This document shows positions 23,721 to 36,295 of a stretch of DNA of 64,000 nucleotides, piece after piece; position 1 is the stretch's first letter, and every line of letters starts with the position of its first letter. Both the position numbers and the translations under genes were made by a program. The notes under the pieces were generated by a model. That model saw only the letters and a program-made list of their open reading frames with translations, ran no database searches and was not told where the DNA came from. Source of the DNA: Crambe crambe (Eukaryota; Porifera; Demospongiae; Poecilosclerida; Crambeidae); the NCBI GenBank assembly GCA_963924555.1, contig OZ004596.1, positions 1,364,001-1,428,000 on the forward strand, given 5' to 3'.

Positions 23721-26247
23721 TTATTTGGAGTAGAGAATCTCTAGTGCAGCCTGCAAGTCACCACCGGTAGCCACTAATGCATGTAAGCATGCCGTGTCAT
23801 CAGTTATCCCCATAAAGTGCAGCTGTTCCAACTATATACATCAAAACAAAAATGAGCCAAGGAGTGGCAATATCTATGGCTCACCTGTGCTCGATACCTG
23901 CTATGAGAATCTACATTGCCCATACCAGTTCCCTATTAGTATAGGATAGGGTAACAAACTCTCAATCAGATAGCTAATGTCTTACTACTTGACTTGAACC
24001 CCTGACGTTGGAGAGTGCCTGTTGGAGAGTGGTTGCACTGATTGGTCCGCGGCTGGTCTCAGGGGCAGCACTGCTTGAGAGTGGCTGGAGAGAGGAATAG
24101 GGTGGGGGAGCAGGGTTGGAAGGAAGGGATCCTGGCTGGTCCGAGGACAGACTAGAAGGACCACTATATGAATATAATCAGAATGTGGTTAGACTACAGT
24201 GGAACCTCCAATAAAGATACCCTGAAAGAGGATAATCTAAAAGGAACTTTACTTCACCTTCAACAACTCTCTACAGAGGACAAAAGGATGGGTCCCAAAA
24301 AAAGGACGATAAACCTCGGGTCCCAAGTTCCATTGTAAGGGCTGGCCAATGGTGAACTGCATTTCACTTACCTGGAGATTTGAGAGAAATCGAGGCTCGC
24401 TAGAGGAGAAGTGTGGGAGTGAAGAGGACGAGGGGAAGAGGAAGTGGAACTCATAGCACTGGCCAAGGCCGACCTCAGCTGATCTTGTGTGATCCCTTGT
24501 CCGGAAGCACCGCTGCTATAGAGGGAACCATGCTGCTGGGAAGACAGAGGATTGAAGGAGGTCTCTTGCATAGCAGAAGTATTGATGGTGGAGGAGAAGG
24601 AAGAAGTGGAGTGAGGGTGGTGGTTCAGCTGCCTCTGCTGTTGCTGATGATGGGCATGGAGAGCTTGCGAGTGTTCAAACATCTACAGGATAGCACAGAA
24701 TTACAAGTTGGTTGATGAAACTTGTCAATAGAGCTAAGCCACCTACTTCATAATTATTACACTTTGGAACGGTACAAGTGACCTCATTAGAGAGGTCATC
24801 TACAATGACCTCAGCACTGTGTGTATGTTATGAGTTATTTATTATTATTATGGCCAACACGTGTCTGTCTTTCAGATACGACAAGGAGGTTTCAATGTGC
24901 ATAGCAGAATCCTTTCTAGTTTGTGCACTGCTAGACAAACTCGGACCATCCCAGTCAAGACATTTTGCTGACCGGAAGACTCGAACACAACACACAAGAT
25001 GATGGTTTTAAAAATATGACCACCTTTTATGTGTTCTGAAATTCCCCATAAATTGATTAAGGAATTCTATGTTTGTTAAACCCATCATGCTTGTTCTTAG
25101 CCTTGTACGCTTTTTTTGCAGGGCAGCCAAAAACCAAGGGACTGGGTATGAGGCTAGCTTGCTCTCTACGTCACCTGTTCCTGTGCTTGTGTCCTCTGAA
25201 TCTCCCTCTCCCTCTCGACCTGTGCCATCTCTTCCTCCACATGGTTCTCCAGCAGGTCAATGAGCTGTTCCTCGTCTTCACCTCCCACCACGCCTTCCAC
25301 GCTACTGCCCAAAAATTGCTGGATGATCTGCTCCATCATTGCCGACACTTCAGGGTTGTCCTGAAAGTATCTGGAAAGGAAGAATGAAGTGCAAATTGTT
25401 TGGGGGGGAGGAGGGAGGAGGAGGAGGAGGAGGGGAGGGAGGAGGAGGAGGAGGAAGAGGAGGGAGGAGGAGGAAGGGAGGGAGGAAGAGGAGGAGAAGT
25501 CGATCACATTTCAGTTTGCAGGGTATATACTGGATGTCAAGCTGGATCTCCTATTTCTATCTGGGTTGACTCACTCTTGGATATTGTCTGGGTCAGAGAG
25601 ACTGGCTGATACTCTTGGATCACTCAGAAGCTCTGAGAACAGTAACACATAATCAGTTTAATAGCTAAAGAAGAACTTTACATACGTAGCATTGCATTAT
25701 TTCCTGTTGATGCTGTACTCTGAAGTATACCCTGGAAGATGACTGGATTGCCCATAATGCGTCCAATCTGAACACAACAACAACAACATTACGAGTGGAG
25801 TCTTGGGACAAGGGTGGCAACATACATACCATGGCCAGTACCCTCCTGTTTTTCATTAAACCACCCTTTCCTCCCGATCTGGACCTCCGTTCAACACCTG
25901 AAATGCAACTTTATAGCCAGTTAGCAAAAAAGAGACCACAACTTACTCTTCTTGGGTTTAATTAACATTACATGAATGGTGCAACCTGCCACCACATCGT
26001 AATCCACAACTTGTTTGCCTGACTTCAGTATTCGTCCATCATACACCAACTCTATAAGCAAAAAGCTCATCATGAAAGTAACATATTATCTTCCCTCTTA
26101 GTCTCACTCACTCAGCTCATCCAGCGAGACTCCCATTCTAGTGGAAACAGTTTCTCTAAGTTCTTGAACTGAGAGAACATCTACATTATCAAATGTGAGC
26201 TCAGTTCTTTCAGAACTTTTGTATTTCTTCAGAATTAGATGAGGCAT
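23721..26247 (-). CDS. UBL7: ubiquitin-like protein 7 (UBL-UBA shuttle-type protein)
   Basis: Multi-exon. The N-terminus (MPHLILKKYKSSERTELTF) opens a ubiquitin-like domain ending near KLVYDGRILKSGKQV and AGCTIHVMLIK. The middle exons include NPVIFQGILQSTA and an acidic segment, then ITQDQLRSALASAMSST, which parallels ITQSELATALALA of vertebrate UBL7. The C-terminus is a UBA domain (LEQLHFMGITDDTACLHAL, then GGDLQAALEILYSK). Family knowledge: UBL/UBA proteins bind ubiquitin chains and the proteasome. Ubiquilins were considered, but the ITQ(D/S)xLxxALA block and overall order fit UBL7 better and no STI1 repeats are evident. Introns carry a GGA-rich tract (25400-25500) and a small inverted-repeat element (24197-24335). 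Its start codon faces the PWWP gene start 114 bp away. Confidence 0.88.
24197..24335. mobile_element. 139-bp MITE-like element with TA flanks
   Basis: Reads TA|CAGTGGAACCTCC ... AAGTTCCATTG|TA: terminal inverted repeats flanked by TA dinucleotides, no coding capacity, inside a UBL7 intron. TIR and TA duplication are as expected for non-autonomous Tc1/mariner-pogo (Tigger-like) elements. Internal blocks GAGGACAAAAGGATGGGTCC recur in the other copies. Confidence 0.75.
25395..25500 (-). repeat. purine/pyrimidine-asymmetric GGA tract in UBL7 intron
   Basis: Plus strand is GGA/GGGA repeats; on the sense (minus) strand it is CCT-rich. It ends about 30 bp before the acceptor of the exon at its left end. 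Several spurious Gly/Arg or Glu-rich reading frames come from it. Confidence 0.85.
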
Positions 26248-26361
26248 TGTCGAATTTGCTGAATCAGCAGTACTTCAAACTTTGAACTCTCGCCTCTGGC
26301 GCGGTGCGGCGAGGGGGTGAGGACAAAAGCCAAAAAGCCAAGTGTGTTTCACTGGCTGGGT
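26248..26361. promoter_or_regulatory. divergent UBL7 / PWWP-protein promoter
   Basis: 114 bp between two oppositely oriented start codons, relatively GC-rich (CTCTGGCGCGGTGCGGCGAG), consistent with a shared TATA-less bidirectional promoter. Inferred from spacing and composition. Confidence 0.6.
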
Positions 26362-29300
26362 ATGACTTCTGACGATAGCAGTAAAGACACAGGGGAATGT
26401 GTGGTATGGTTGGATCTCAACTCGAAAGGATATCCATGGTGGCCTTGTAAGGTCAGCTAGCTACCAATGAAGTAGCTATGCATAAACCTAGTAGTACAAC
26501 ATTATCCATTAACTACATGTAGTGGAGGGGATTTGTACACTAATAGTTTCCTCTTTGTGGCCAGTGTGCAGGATAATTTGCACATTCAGTAATAATTTGT
26601 GGTTGGCGACATGCATCCACCTCCACCAAAACATCAAACATCTACCCAAGAATTAATTTCTCTGCAGGTGAATAAAGAGAATAATGCCTATATTTCCTTT
26701 TGGGACAACATGAGGTGTGTTCAGCCTTGCTATAGCTCAAGTTATGTATGAGGTAAACTTTTTGCTAGCAGTTATGAGATGAAGAGCATCAAACCTGCCA
26801 AGGTGAGGGAGTACAACCATAAAGACTTGAAAACAATGGTGGAGAAAGGAAAAAACAAACTCAGAAATCGTAAGCACCTTAGAAATAGTCATGCAGGAAC
26901 TAACTGAATTTCAATAGAAATCACCAGTATCACTAGCTAACTTGGAGAATTCTATCTCTATTAAGGCCATTAGTTCCTAGTCTGGTCATAGTAGGCAGTA
27001 TTACATGATGCTGTGCATGTGGATGAATTTTTTTCTATTTGTAGGACGTTCATATTTGGAGGGATACTGTGAAGCCATTGCTGAAGCTGTGGAATTCATC
27101 CAAAGTAACATTGATGAAAGCTTCCAAGATCCATCAGTTCCCATCACACCTATCCACAACTGGGATCGCAGCATCTTCACACACGGATCCGATTCCAGTC
27201 AGAGTGAATCTTATTATGTTTCAGATGATCCCTTCTCAACAGATAACTCCTCTTCAGCCACACCCACCAGGAGACAAGGGGATAGAAAGAGAAAACGGAG
27301 GGGAAAAAGAACTGGAGTCAGTGAGAGAAAACGAAGAAAAAATTCTCCCATAAAGGAGGAAGATGAAGTGATGCTCTCTGTAGATCCGTTAGTAGTGCCC
27401 ATTCCTACAATGTATCAGTCAAGAACAATTGGAATTGAAAAGCATAAAAACAGTGGAGAGATAGTGGATGATCTCCATGATAATAATAATTCAGTTACTG
27501 CTCAGCTGACCAATCAAAAGACTTGTCCTGATGACGACGACGACAATAAGAATAAGAACGGATTGAGCTCTTCCTTGCTTCCAAGTTGTACGACCCAATC
27601 AATTGTTCCTGTCTCCACTACTCCTCCTCCTCCTCCTGTGTGTGACACACCCCCTCCACATTCTCATTCCTCTCTCTATGACATCCCCCCTTCTCCTTCC
27701 ACACCCACTTTTACAACTAAGAACTCTGAGACTGCTGAGTCGGTAGATCATGCCGAAGCTGGTATAAATGACAATGATTACCATGGTAATAGCAGGAGAA
27801 GTGGTTTGAGTGACTCTGATGATGACGGTGATCAGCGGCTAGATTCTGAGGACTCTTCCTCTTCTGAGGATGAAAGTGAATTGCCTTCGCTCAATCTCAG
27901 TGCAACAAAGGATGTAGAGACACTCAGAAGTAAGGAGGACTCGATGTGAAAACACATCTCTCCATATTTGGTGTCCTTGTGCCCCCCCCCCCCCCCCCCC
28001 CAAACCCTAATGTTATATGGCTAATATTTTTACAGTTCGTGAATTGAAGCCGAGTGACGTGATATGGGTAAAATACACAAATTATCCTTTCTGGCCAGCA
28101 CTGGTAAGCAATTCTTGTCCCACCTCCCTCCCTCCCTCTTCCTCCTCCTTTATGAATTATCTTGATCTTCAGGTCATAAAAGTCAAGGTCCCCAAAAAGA
28201 AACCCTACAAATCCACTACTAACGTAATATTCTTCGGCTACAATGACGTGCAGTAAGCAATGAAGCAATGAAGTCATTATCTAATCAACTGTTATTGTTT
28301 TTCTCTCTTAATTTAAGATATAAAGTTTCTAACTACAAAAACATTTCTCGTTTTTGGACTAAACACGAGGACTATTCTGTATGTCAAGCAGTAGCAACCT
28401 AAATTTTATTTATTTATTTATCATTATATTTATAGAAAGCTGGACTGAATTGCAAGCAGGCAGCGGAATTTAAGCAGGCATTGAAAGAGGCTACTGATTT
28501 CATCAGAGATCGAGCAGATGGAAAGTTCCCAACAGCTGATGATCCCAAACTGCTTTTCAAGGAAGTCATGGCACAAAGACCAAAGGACTATGTATGTGGG
28601 TTAACTTAATGTGTGTAGACCTTTGTCCTTTGTAGAGAGGTTGTCCTCTTTTGGATCTGCAAATCTTTCTGGAACAAACATTGGGACTGACTGTGGTGTG
28701 GGCACCACAACTAATGATAGCCAGTTGATTTGCACCTTGGCCCAGTGGACGCGGTTTGTAGTGAAGTTTCACTGTAATGAAGATGGCTGGGATCTCCCCC
28801 CTAATATAATAGAACATTTAAAATGTGACTTGTGACTTGCAGAATCCTTGCAAGATTTTGCCCAGAGCCAAGCATCGGTTGTTAGAAGAAGAGGGCAACC
28901 ATTTGTCTGTGGATGCTGCTGGACAAAATGTCTCGCCAAACAACAGCACCAGCAGCAGTGAGAGTGAGAATGAAAAGGATGAAGAGAGCCAAGATGAAGA
29001 AGAGTAAGTCTTCTAGACTAGTTAGAATGGTCTAAATTACCACTAGCATCTGGGGAACTCACACATAAATGCTCAATTATTTTGGTATTGTCTGTTTTTC
29101 CCCTCTTAGTCCAATTTATACCTATGATCGTGTTATGAAAGAAGTAAAAGAGCTGGAGGTAAAGTTTGCAACTATAAGTCCATCACTACTAGGCAGCTTG
29201 GTGATACATGCACCTCATACAGCCAACACTGATAGGCATAATGAGAGGAGCCATACCCTCTGAACATCACAGAGTCTATGAAGGCGGATCCAACACAGAA

Positions 29301-29915
29301 AAGAGTAAGCTCAGAGTGGGAGCAATCCGTGGTCCCCTCAAAAAGAGATGGAAAGATTACAAGGTGGTGAAGCTCATCCAAGAAGTCCTACTCCCCATTG
29401 CTAGAGAGGAGAAGAAGACTCTAGGATATGTTCAAGATGTTTTGCTGCCTGAAGTGAGTGAGGATTTAGAGTGGAACCTCTGGATAAGGACATTCAAAAG
29501 TCTTAACGTACCACTCCATCAGTGAGGATTATACAGTATAGGCCATTTACCAGGTATAAAGGTCAAATGTCTGTGCTTTGGTCTGACATAACATCCCATT
29601 GCACTTAGGAATGTGAAGGCCATATCATAATATGGCCAATCAACTCTTCCCATGGTCTGACATTTTGTCAGATCATTTATAATCCTCACTGCTCCATACA
29701 AAATAACTTCCAAAGAGGACAACTTCTCTTTATATAAAAGGATACAAGACAGGGCAGGATCCCCAGTGTGTCTCATTTGGAGGTTCCACTGTATTACTGT
29801 TACAATATAATGGGGATTATTTTATAATGTCAACTTATTCAAGGCAATGGTCAGGGTCAAAGAAAAAGTGGAGAACATATCTTTTGAACAAGCACTAGAA
29901 GAGTTTGAAAATTGA
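26362..29915 (+). CDS. double-PWWP protein, PWWP3A/MUM1-like
   Basis: Twelve exons: 26362-26451, 26668-26714, 26772-26869, 27045-27929, 28036-28103, 28173-28252, 28318-28378, 28436-28591, 28843-29003, 29110-29158, 29223-29453 and 29844-29915; 665 aa, frame intact. Two PWWP modules are visible: one at the N-terminus (VWLDLNSKGYPWWPCK, then YISFWDN) and one after a long Ser/Asp/Lys-rich spacer (DVIWVKYTNYPFWPALV, then NVIFFGYNDVQ). Each is followed by an EA-FI helix (AIAEAVEFI; ALKEATDFI). The C-terminal block (LGYVQDVLLPEAMVRVKEKV, then FEQALEEFEN) resembles the C-terminus of PWWP3A/MUM1 (DVLLPEAI). The spacer has basic patches (RRGKRTGVSERKRRK) that look like nuclear localisation signals. Family knowledge: PWWP domains read methylated H3K36 or DNA. 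The exact orthology is less certain than the domain calls. Confidence 0.83.
27982..28001. repeat. C20 homopolymer in PWWP-gene intron
   Basis: Twenty consecutive C bases, 34 bp upstream of the acceptor of exon 28036; part of an extended pyrimidine tract. Confidence 0.9.
28612..28785. repeat. dispersed inverted-repeat element (PWWP-gene intron)
   Basis: Contains CTTTGTCCTTTGTAGAGAGG, TTGTCCTCTTTTGGA and a terminal AAGTTTCACTGTA, the same blocks as the copies at 43480 and 44346 in the opposite orientation. Ends are diverged. Confidence 0.6.
29470..29791. mobile_element. about 320-bp MITE-like element (PWWP-gene intron)
   Basis: Left end GAGTGGAACCTCTGGATAAG, right end TTTGGAGGTTCCACTG followed by TA. 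It fills most of the last intron (29454-29843) and starts only 16 bp after the donor site. No coding capacity. Same terminal repeat family as the element at 24197. Confidence 0.75.
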
Positions 29916-30197
29916 AGCGTTATTATTTTGAAGCAGCACTGTGAAAAAAATTTTTATAACTAAATGGCTGCACTATTGAAAACTGTAGGATAGTCCAATT
30001 TTTACCCAGAATCTGTACAGTTTAAATATTAACTTTATGATAATTTTTATTATGGGGGAAAAAAATCAAACACAAAACAACCGAAAATCATAAAATAAAA
30101 GAATTGCAACTATTCACAGATCTAATAAATTACAAACCTATTTTGATAAGCATAAGGGCCAAAAGAGAAAGAAGGTGCCTGCCATGTCTGTGCCCAA

Positions 30198-31707
30198 CTA
30201 AGTTGAGATGGCACTTTTAATTGCCTTCAACAACATACTGTTTATGACCATCTTTTCAGAGTTGACAGTGACTGTTGACCCCAGTTGAATGGTGACGAGA
30301 ACTGGAAGTCCGGAAGCAAAAGTAACTCCTGCAAATCTCACAATGTTTAGGTCAGATGTCGACACCTGGAAAAAAATATATATCAAAAATCCCTTGTACC
30401 ATGATATAACATCACATGACAGTCAGGTGACACACCTGTGCTAGGTTGGCTGTCTCAGCAACTGCTGTTTTAACAGCAGCTGCATCGCTAGTTGAGTCTG
30501 TTAGTTTTCCTGAAGTTTCATGCATGCCTTTCAGTTTATCTGCATGAGGGACAATTGATGACAAAAAACAAAGAAAGACAAGTGGAAGGACTTACCTTGT
30601 AAGGTTTGGAAAGCCTGTTCTGAGATGAGGATTGGTCTGAGAAGTTCTCCTACCACTGGCTCTACCTGCACTGCATACTTCTTCCCTGGAGACACACTAC
30701 ACACACACACGTGACATCATGTATTAGTTTATCCCTCCAACTCTCCTCACCATATATCGAACTTTGCTGGTTGCTGTGTGTCGTTGAAGTCGATGCCAAT
30801 GGTGAGATTTGCAGATGCCCCAGCAGCCAATCCTGCCACGCCCCCAGTATCCCGCAGGGTCATCCCAGACTGGAGGCGAGTGTCTCCTATGCTCACCGCC
30901 CCCAATGGCGTCTCCAGTGTGTTTTGCAGTGTCAGCACCACCCCAACCATTTTGGATGATGAGATGTGTGGACGACGGGTAAAATGATACTGAATCTGAA
31001 GCCCTTCCCCCTTCATGCGATTTAAGAGTTCAAAGGTCTTCTGGGGATTGCAAGATGGTTCAACAACCTGGAAGGTTTATTGTTCATCATGATTGATCAA
31101 CATCTTCACTAGGACATCAATTTACCTGAAAAGATGCACTTTTCTTGTCTCCCAAAGAAAGTCCCTCCAGTCCTGCACTAACAGGGGTCAAAAGGTCACT
31201 AGTTCCCATGGCTACTGATGGAGAAGAAGTTGGGGCTGCCCCTAGAGTAATATCATGGTAAATGACTGAACAATTATAAAGAATAAATTTACTCACAGTC
31301 ATCAAGGTCAAGGAGAGAAGAGTCCTTTTTCTCGACACTCAAATCGTCTTCCTTCTTCTTGGGTTTAGCCTTGGCACTCCTTGTGGCTGTTGGCACTTGG
31401 GGCTTGGCCTTGATGGGTGTGTCCTCTTCAGAGCTTGTCTCTTCACTAGTGGACTCTTCCTCACTCTCTTCCTCAGATAAACTTTCTTCAGAATCCGAAT
31501 ACTAACAAGAAGTTATATAATATCACTGGATTACGGAGTAAAGGAACTCTACCTTCTTCTTCTGAGTCACTCCAAATCTTTTCTGGAGGTTCTGTAGAGT
31601 GTCTCCCTCATCACTACTTGTATCCTCAGACTCACTCTCCTCTTCCTCCTCACTTCCAGACTCACTCCCAGACCCTGAACCTGTTACAACAAGTCAAATC
31701 CACCAAT

Positions 31708-31775
<68 letters not shown>

Positions 31776-34700
31776 GCCCTTTCTCTCTCTCTCCCTCTCA
31801 CCTGCTTCACTATCCTCCTCTGAGTCTTCACTACCAGATTCATCAGTACCAGATATGGAAGAGTAAAAATCACTTCCTTCTGAACTGTCTTCCTCTGAAT
31901 CGTCATCATAGAATCCCTTCTCCTTCTTCTTCTTCTTCAAAGAGGCAGAGCCTGACAGCCCCCAGGTATCATCCTCCACGTCCCGCACGGATGGGTCTGG
32001 TGCCTCCTTTGGGAACTCCGGGAGAGCGTTGTACCCTGCAGCCTCTGAGTTGATGGCATGAGTGAGAGAGCCAAGCTGCCATTGGTTGCGTCCTTTGTAC
32101 AGTGACTCCAAGACAGGGGCTGGTTTGGAGGCAAGAAGAATCTTCTTGGCATATTTGGAGAGGGCTGTTTCCTGAAATCAAGTGTGAGGTTGCATTTTCA
32201 TAGTTTGTGGTTTTACCAAAATGGCAACTAAATTGGCAACTAAATTCCCCATAAGAAGACCATCCTATATGCTCACCTCACTGGGGAGGACTAGCTGTCG
32301 TAGGAAACGGGCACGATCCCGGATGTCGTAGTTCAAGTCGTATTTGGCAAGATTGAGGACATACTGACAGAGGAGCTTGGAGTACTTTGCATTTGCTATG
32401 CACAGCTTGGCTGCAAGGTTCACTGTCTGCAATTTCACTATGTCCTCCTGCATATAAAGTAGATGAATACTAACCTCAAGAAAACAACAACAACAACAAC
32501 AATGGAAGCAAATAAACATGCTCAAACTAGCAGTTCTTGCCTCATTGGTAAAGGATTTGGCGGCTTTTCTCAAGACATCAGGAGCTATTTTGGAAACCAG
32601 AGAACAGTATTCGCCTACCAACCACAAAATGCTGGCCTTAGCCATAGGCACCTGCATGGCATGGGTGACAAGAGAGAGGTTAAAAATGATCAAGATGAAA
32701 GACGGCATTCACTTACAGTGACAGTATCTGTCAACTTTGCCACTTGAATGATCAGGTCTTTGTTCTCCTTAGGCTGAGGACAAACAAGAAAATTCAAGGG
32801 ACGGGGGGAGAGAGACAAATATACACTCACATGGAGCTGTAGAAGCTTCTTTATGACCACGACACTCTCTGCCACCACACTCTCTATATACAATATTAAG
32901 TTAGCAACAAGAGTGGTTTACATCAATTTCAAACTCACCGTTCTTGTGGTTCAGTAGACTCATTAGTCCATGAAGACAAGTCTCTGTAACCTCGGAGATA
33001 CTGCACGCTACTCTGCCAATGGCCTGGATGGTGGCAGCTGCAAAGGCCTTGTCAGAACTGGCAATATAAGTCTACAAGAAAGCAAGAACTCAATGAAAGA
33101 GGAGAGAAGCAAACAGGTATTTTCTGTGAAGGGTCATGTGGTGGCTTACCCTAAACTCCCGTAGTATTGTATGAATACTAGTCTCCCCCGCCACATTCGC
33201 TATAATGTCAAGCTGTAAGGGACAGAACTGATAGCATTGCAGTATATCATAATAAAGACAGTATACCTTAAGAAGCTTGATGTTGGTGGGGTCACTGGAG
33301 TGCACAAAGAAGCTCTTCAGATATGGTTCAAACATGCTCTACAACAAGAAGAAAACAGAGTGATTCTTAATTAAGGCATGGTGATTACTCTTGGACAAAA
33401 TAAGGTGCTTGTGACAAGATGATTTTCCATGTTGGATGGACTAGGTGCTGATGACAGCTACAGCTGGACCACATTAATTTTAATATTACAGCCTTTGTTA
33501 CACTGTCACCGATAAGGAATGTAGCTTTATATAAAACCACCACTTCCACTAATATTGAATTGATTGGCTTGGTAATAACAAAATGACCAACTCACAGGGT
33601 GGTCAGCAGACATGGTGGCCACATTGCTCAGGACAATGTTCTGTACTTCGCTGTGTGACTTGAGCAGTCGAATGAGTGGCTTGGATATGATACTCATCTC
33701 ACTTCGAGGGGCAATGTGGTGATAGAGCTGTGCCACTGCCATGACAACCTGGTACAACACATTACTGTCACATGATCTTTTTTTTTTTTAAGTTACATGT
33801 CAGAGACACTTACAGCTGCATTTCGGCTTTGGAGTAGAGGTTTTGAATTTCGGAGCAAGAGGCGATGGTCAGAATCCATTACATACGGTTTCTTCTTGGG
33901 AGCCTTTTTCTTCTTCTTCTTCTTTTCTTCTCCTTCCTCCTCATCGTCATCATCTTCATCACTATCCTCCTCATCCTCACTCTCTTCATCCGAATAAAAG
34001 GCAGCCTCATTAATTTCCTACATTATATCAAGTTGTGTGTTTGAGTGAAATAGGCTGGCAGTAACTGACTCAATTTCAAAAAGAGACGATTTTTCAGACT
34101 CAAAAAGTGGGCCTTGAGTAGAATACCATCTACTCTGTATGCATATGGGTGGCTTTATGTCACCAACTGAGTTATACAGTTCAAATTTCATACATAAAAG
34201 AATGGTAGGGCTAAGACACACTAGGGCTAAGACATACTAGGGCTAGGACATACTAGGGCTAGGACATACTAGACATAGTAGGGCTAGGGCTAGGACATAC
34301 TAGACATACTAGGACATACTAGACATACTAGGACATACTAGGGCTAGGACATGACATACTAGGGCTAAGACATACTAAGGCTAAGACATAGGACTACTGG
34401 AATGTGATCACACTTATTTCTTCTCCCCTCCTCTTTACCTCCAGATTGGGATTAAGGAACTGAGTGCGGGCGTATCTGGTGAGCATATTGATGATCATGA
34501 CCTGCCCCCACTCGTCCACATCCACCAACAGATTGCACAGTTTTCGGTAGTTCTTGTGGATCAGGTCGATTCGTTCTGGACACACAGTCTCAAATGCCAT
34601 AACAACACTACCTGCCACCAGCTGGACAAAGGTAAATTAAAATTGAGATAGGAAAAGAGAGTTGCAGTTGTTTTTTTCTTATTTACCGTAGTTTGGTCTT

Positions 34701-36046
34701 TGAGGAGCTTTTCAATCACCTCCACAAGCTGTTCCTTTTGCTCAGGATCAAGACTACATAAGAAAATATTACCAGGAGCCACCAAATATCATCTACTTAC
34801 CTATAGAGCTTGGGGATGGCATTGGCAGCTGTCTTCCGAACATAGGGAGACATATCTGTAACCGACTGTGTGTTTGGGATAATAATACAGTCATAGTTAA
34901 TCAAAATTAATAACAGTGCACACTAGCTGTGCTCTAATTAGAATACCTCCTTGATGGAGAGCATCATGATGGGAGCAATGATGGGGACACGGATACTGGA
35001 GAGAACACGAAGGGCAGACCCTCGGATCAACTGGTTAGGGTCCTTAAGTGCCTTCTGGAAGGTCGAGATTGAAAGAAGGGCAAGATCCTGCTGTTCCTCC
35101 GCATAGCGAACGAGGTACACATATACCAGCTTTTTAATCTGATCAATAGAAAAGAAAGTCACACATGTGCTAAAGAAGACACTTGACCACATCTATGAAA
35201 GCACTACATAGTAAAGTCACATGACCATATGCATATAACACATGTGCTGGAGAAAATGGTGGCTACTCACACACTGGTCTTGAGTGTTTGATATCTGATA
35301 AGCATGTTTGTCATACACTAAATATGTCTTTTTTTCCTTTTTTTTTGAACACTAACACCCAATACTTTCTTCTCCCCCTCTTGTCCCCAACATACTTCAG
35401 AGTTCTTTGATACCACATTCTTCACCACAGCTGGAAATAAATCAGAGCAATTTTTCCCTTTAGCCACCATCTGAGTGAAACAGAAAATTGATCATCACTA
35501 CAGTTCGAAAAGAAAACCAAATAAAAAAACAGGAAATAGTGTTGCTGCCCAATTTTATTATAAAGTACACTTACTCCAATGATCATTTTCATTGCATCAA
35601 GTTTCTGGCTATCCTTGTTGCTGTCCAGCATTGTTTTGAGGTCTTCGTGTCTGTGGGAAACATTAGTTACTGGCTAGCCCTAACAGATAACTAGCTACAG
35701 TTATTTGTTACAGAGAAGCTGCAGGATGTTTTATCTGTGGACACTTAAAAATCCCAGGAAAAATACAGGACGATAGCTGCTGCCCAGAAACAATCTGAGA
35801 GTAGTGTTTGCCTAACCCTAACCCAAAGCACAGGAGAGAGCATACCAGCCTACACTAGCTATGGAATTTGGGTTTTTTAAAATACTTTTTGAAGTCAACT
35901 CCAAAGAGAGGTTGGCTTGAAATACCCCCTCCTCCTCCTCCACCACCATTTCTCTCTGGGTCGTGATTGGGAGTCACATCACTGCCAAAACTGGTGCTCG
36001 TGTCCGTTAAAATGCTTGGGGCATTATAACCTCCACCTGCTGCCAT
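30198..36046 (-). CDS. AP3B: AP-3 complex subunit beta
   Basis: Large adaptor subunit. Exon 1 (35886-36046) is Gly-rich and ends GVDFKK. The adaptin trunk follows in many exons: [79 protein letters not shown] and [20 protein letters not shown]. All are near-identical to AP3B1/AP3B2. An acidic Ser-rich hinge (several Glu/Ser blocks, about 31320-31920) precedes the C-terminal appendage (VEPWSN-like region to [11 protein letters not shown]). Family knowledge: AP-3 sorts cargo from endosomes to lysosome-related organelles. Introns hold a GA microsatellite and a satellite array. The stop faces the PWWP gene stop 282 bp away. An AATAAA (minus) lies near 30044. Confidence 0.95.
31711..31771. repeat. 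(CT)n microsatellite in AP3B intron
   Basis: About 30 CT units on the plus strand, hence GA on the sense strand of AP3B. It lies on the donor side of its intron, unlike the other CT tracts in this window, which abut acceptors on the sense strand. Confidence 0.95.
34205..34390. repeat. satellite-like array in AP3B intron
   Basis: Permuted copies of CTAGGGCTAGGACATA and CTAGACATACTAGGACATA, about 190 bp with higher-order shuffling of two subunits. Confidence 0.9.
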
Positions 36047-36295
36047 TTCTCTTCCACTACTAGCCTTTTCTAGGATGCAGAAAGATCACAGTCACGTGAA
36101 AAAGTTTACGTACACGTACACGCCCCCTTTCCTGTAAGTATAGGAAATGGTCATCAATTTAAGAAATGCTCGCTGCAGCGCTACAGTACGTACGTACGTA
36201 CAGTGCAGTGCCTGCAGTACTGGCATGCAGCAATACAATAAAAGTTAGTCAATCCTGAGAGGCAAGTGAGTCTCACACCATTAATCTCAGCAGGA

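Noticed and set aside
25389-25652. Gly/Arg- or Glu-rich plus-strand frames
   Set aside because: Produced by the GGA-rich tract in a UBL7 intron, on the opposite strand to the gene.
23721-26247. Ubiquilin instead of UBL7
   Set aside because: No STI1 motifs, and the ITQDQLRSALASA block with this UBA sequence follows UBL7.
31694-31909. Arg-Glu dipeptide repeat frame
   Set aside because: Read-through of the CT/GA microsatellite between two AP3B exons.
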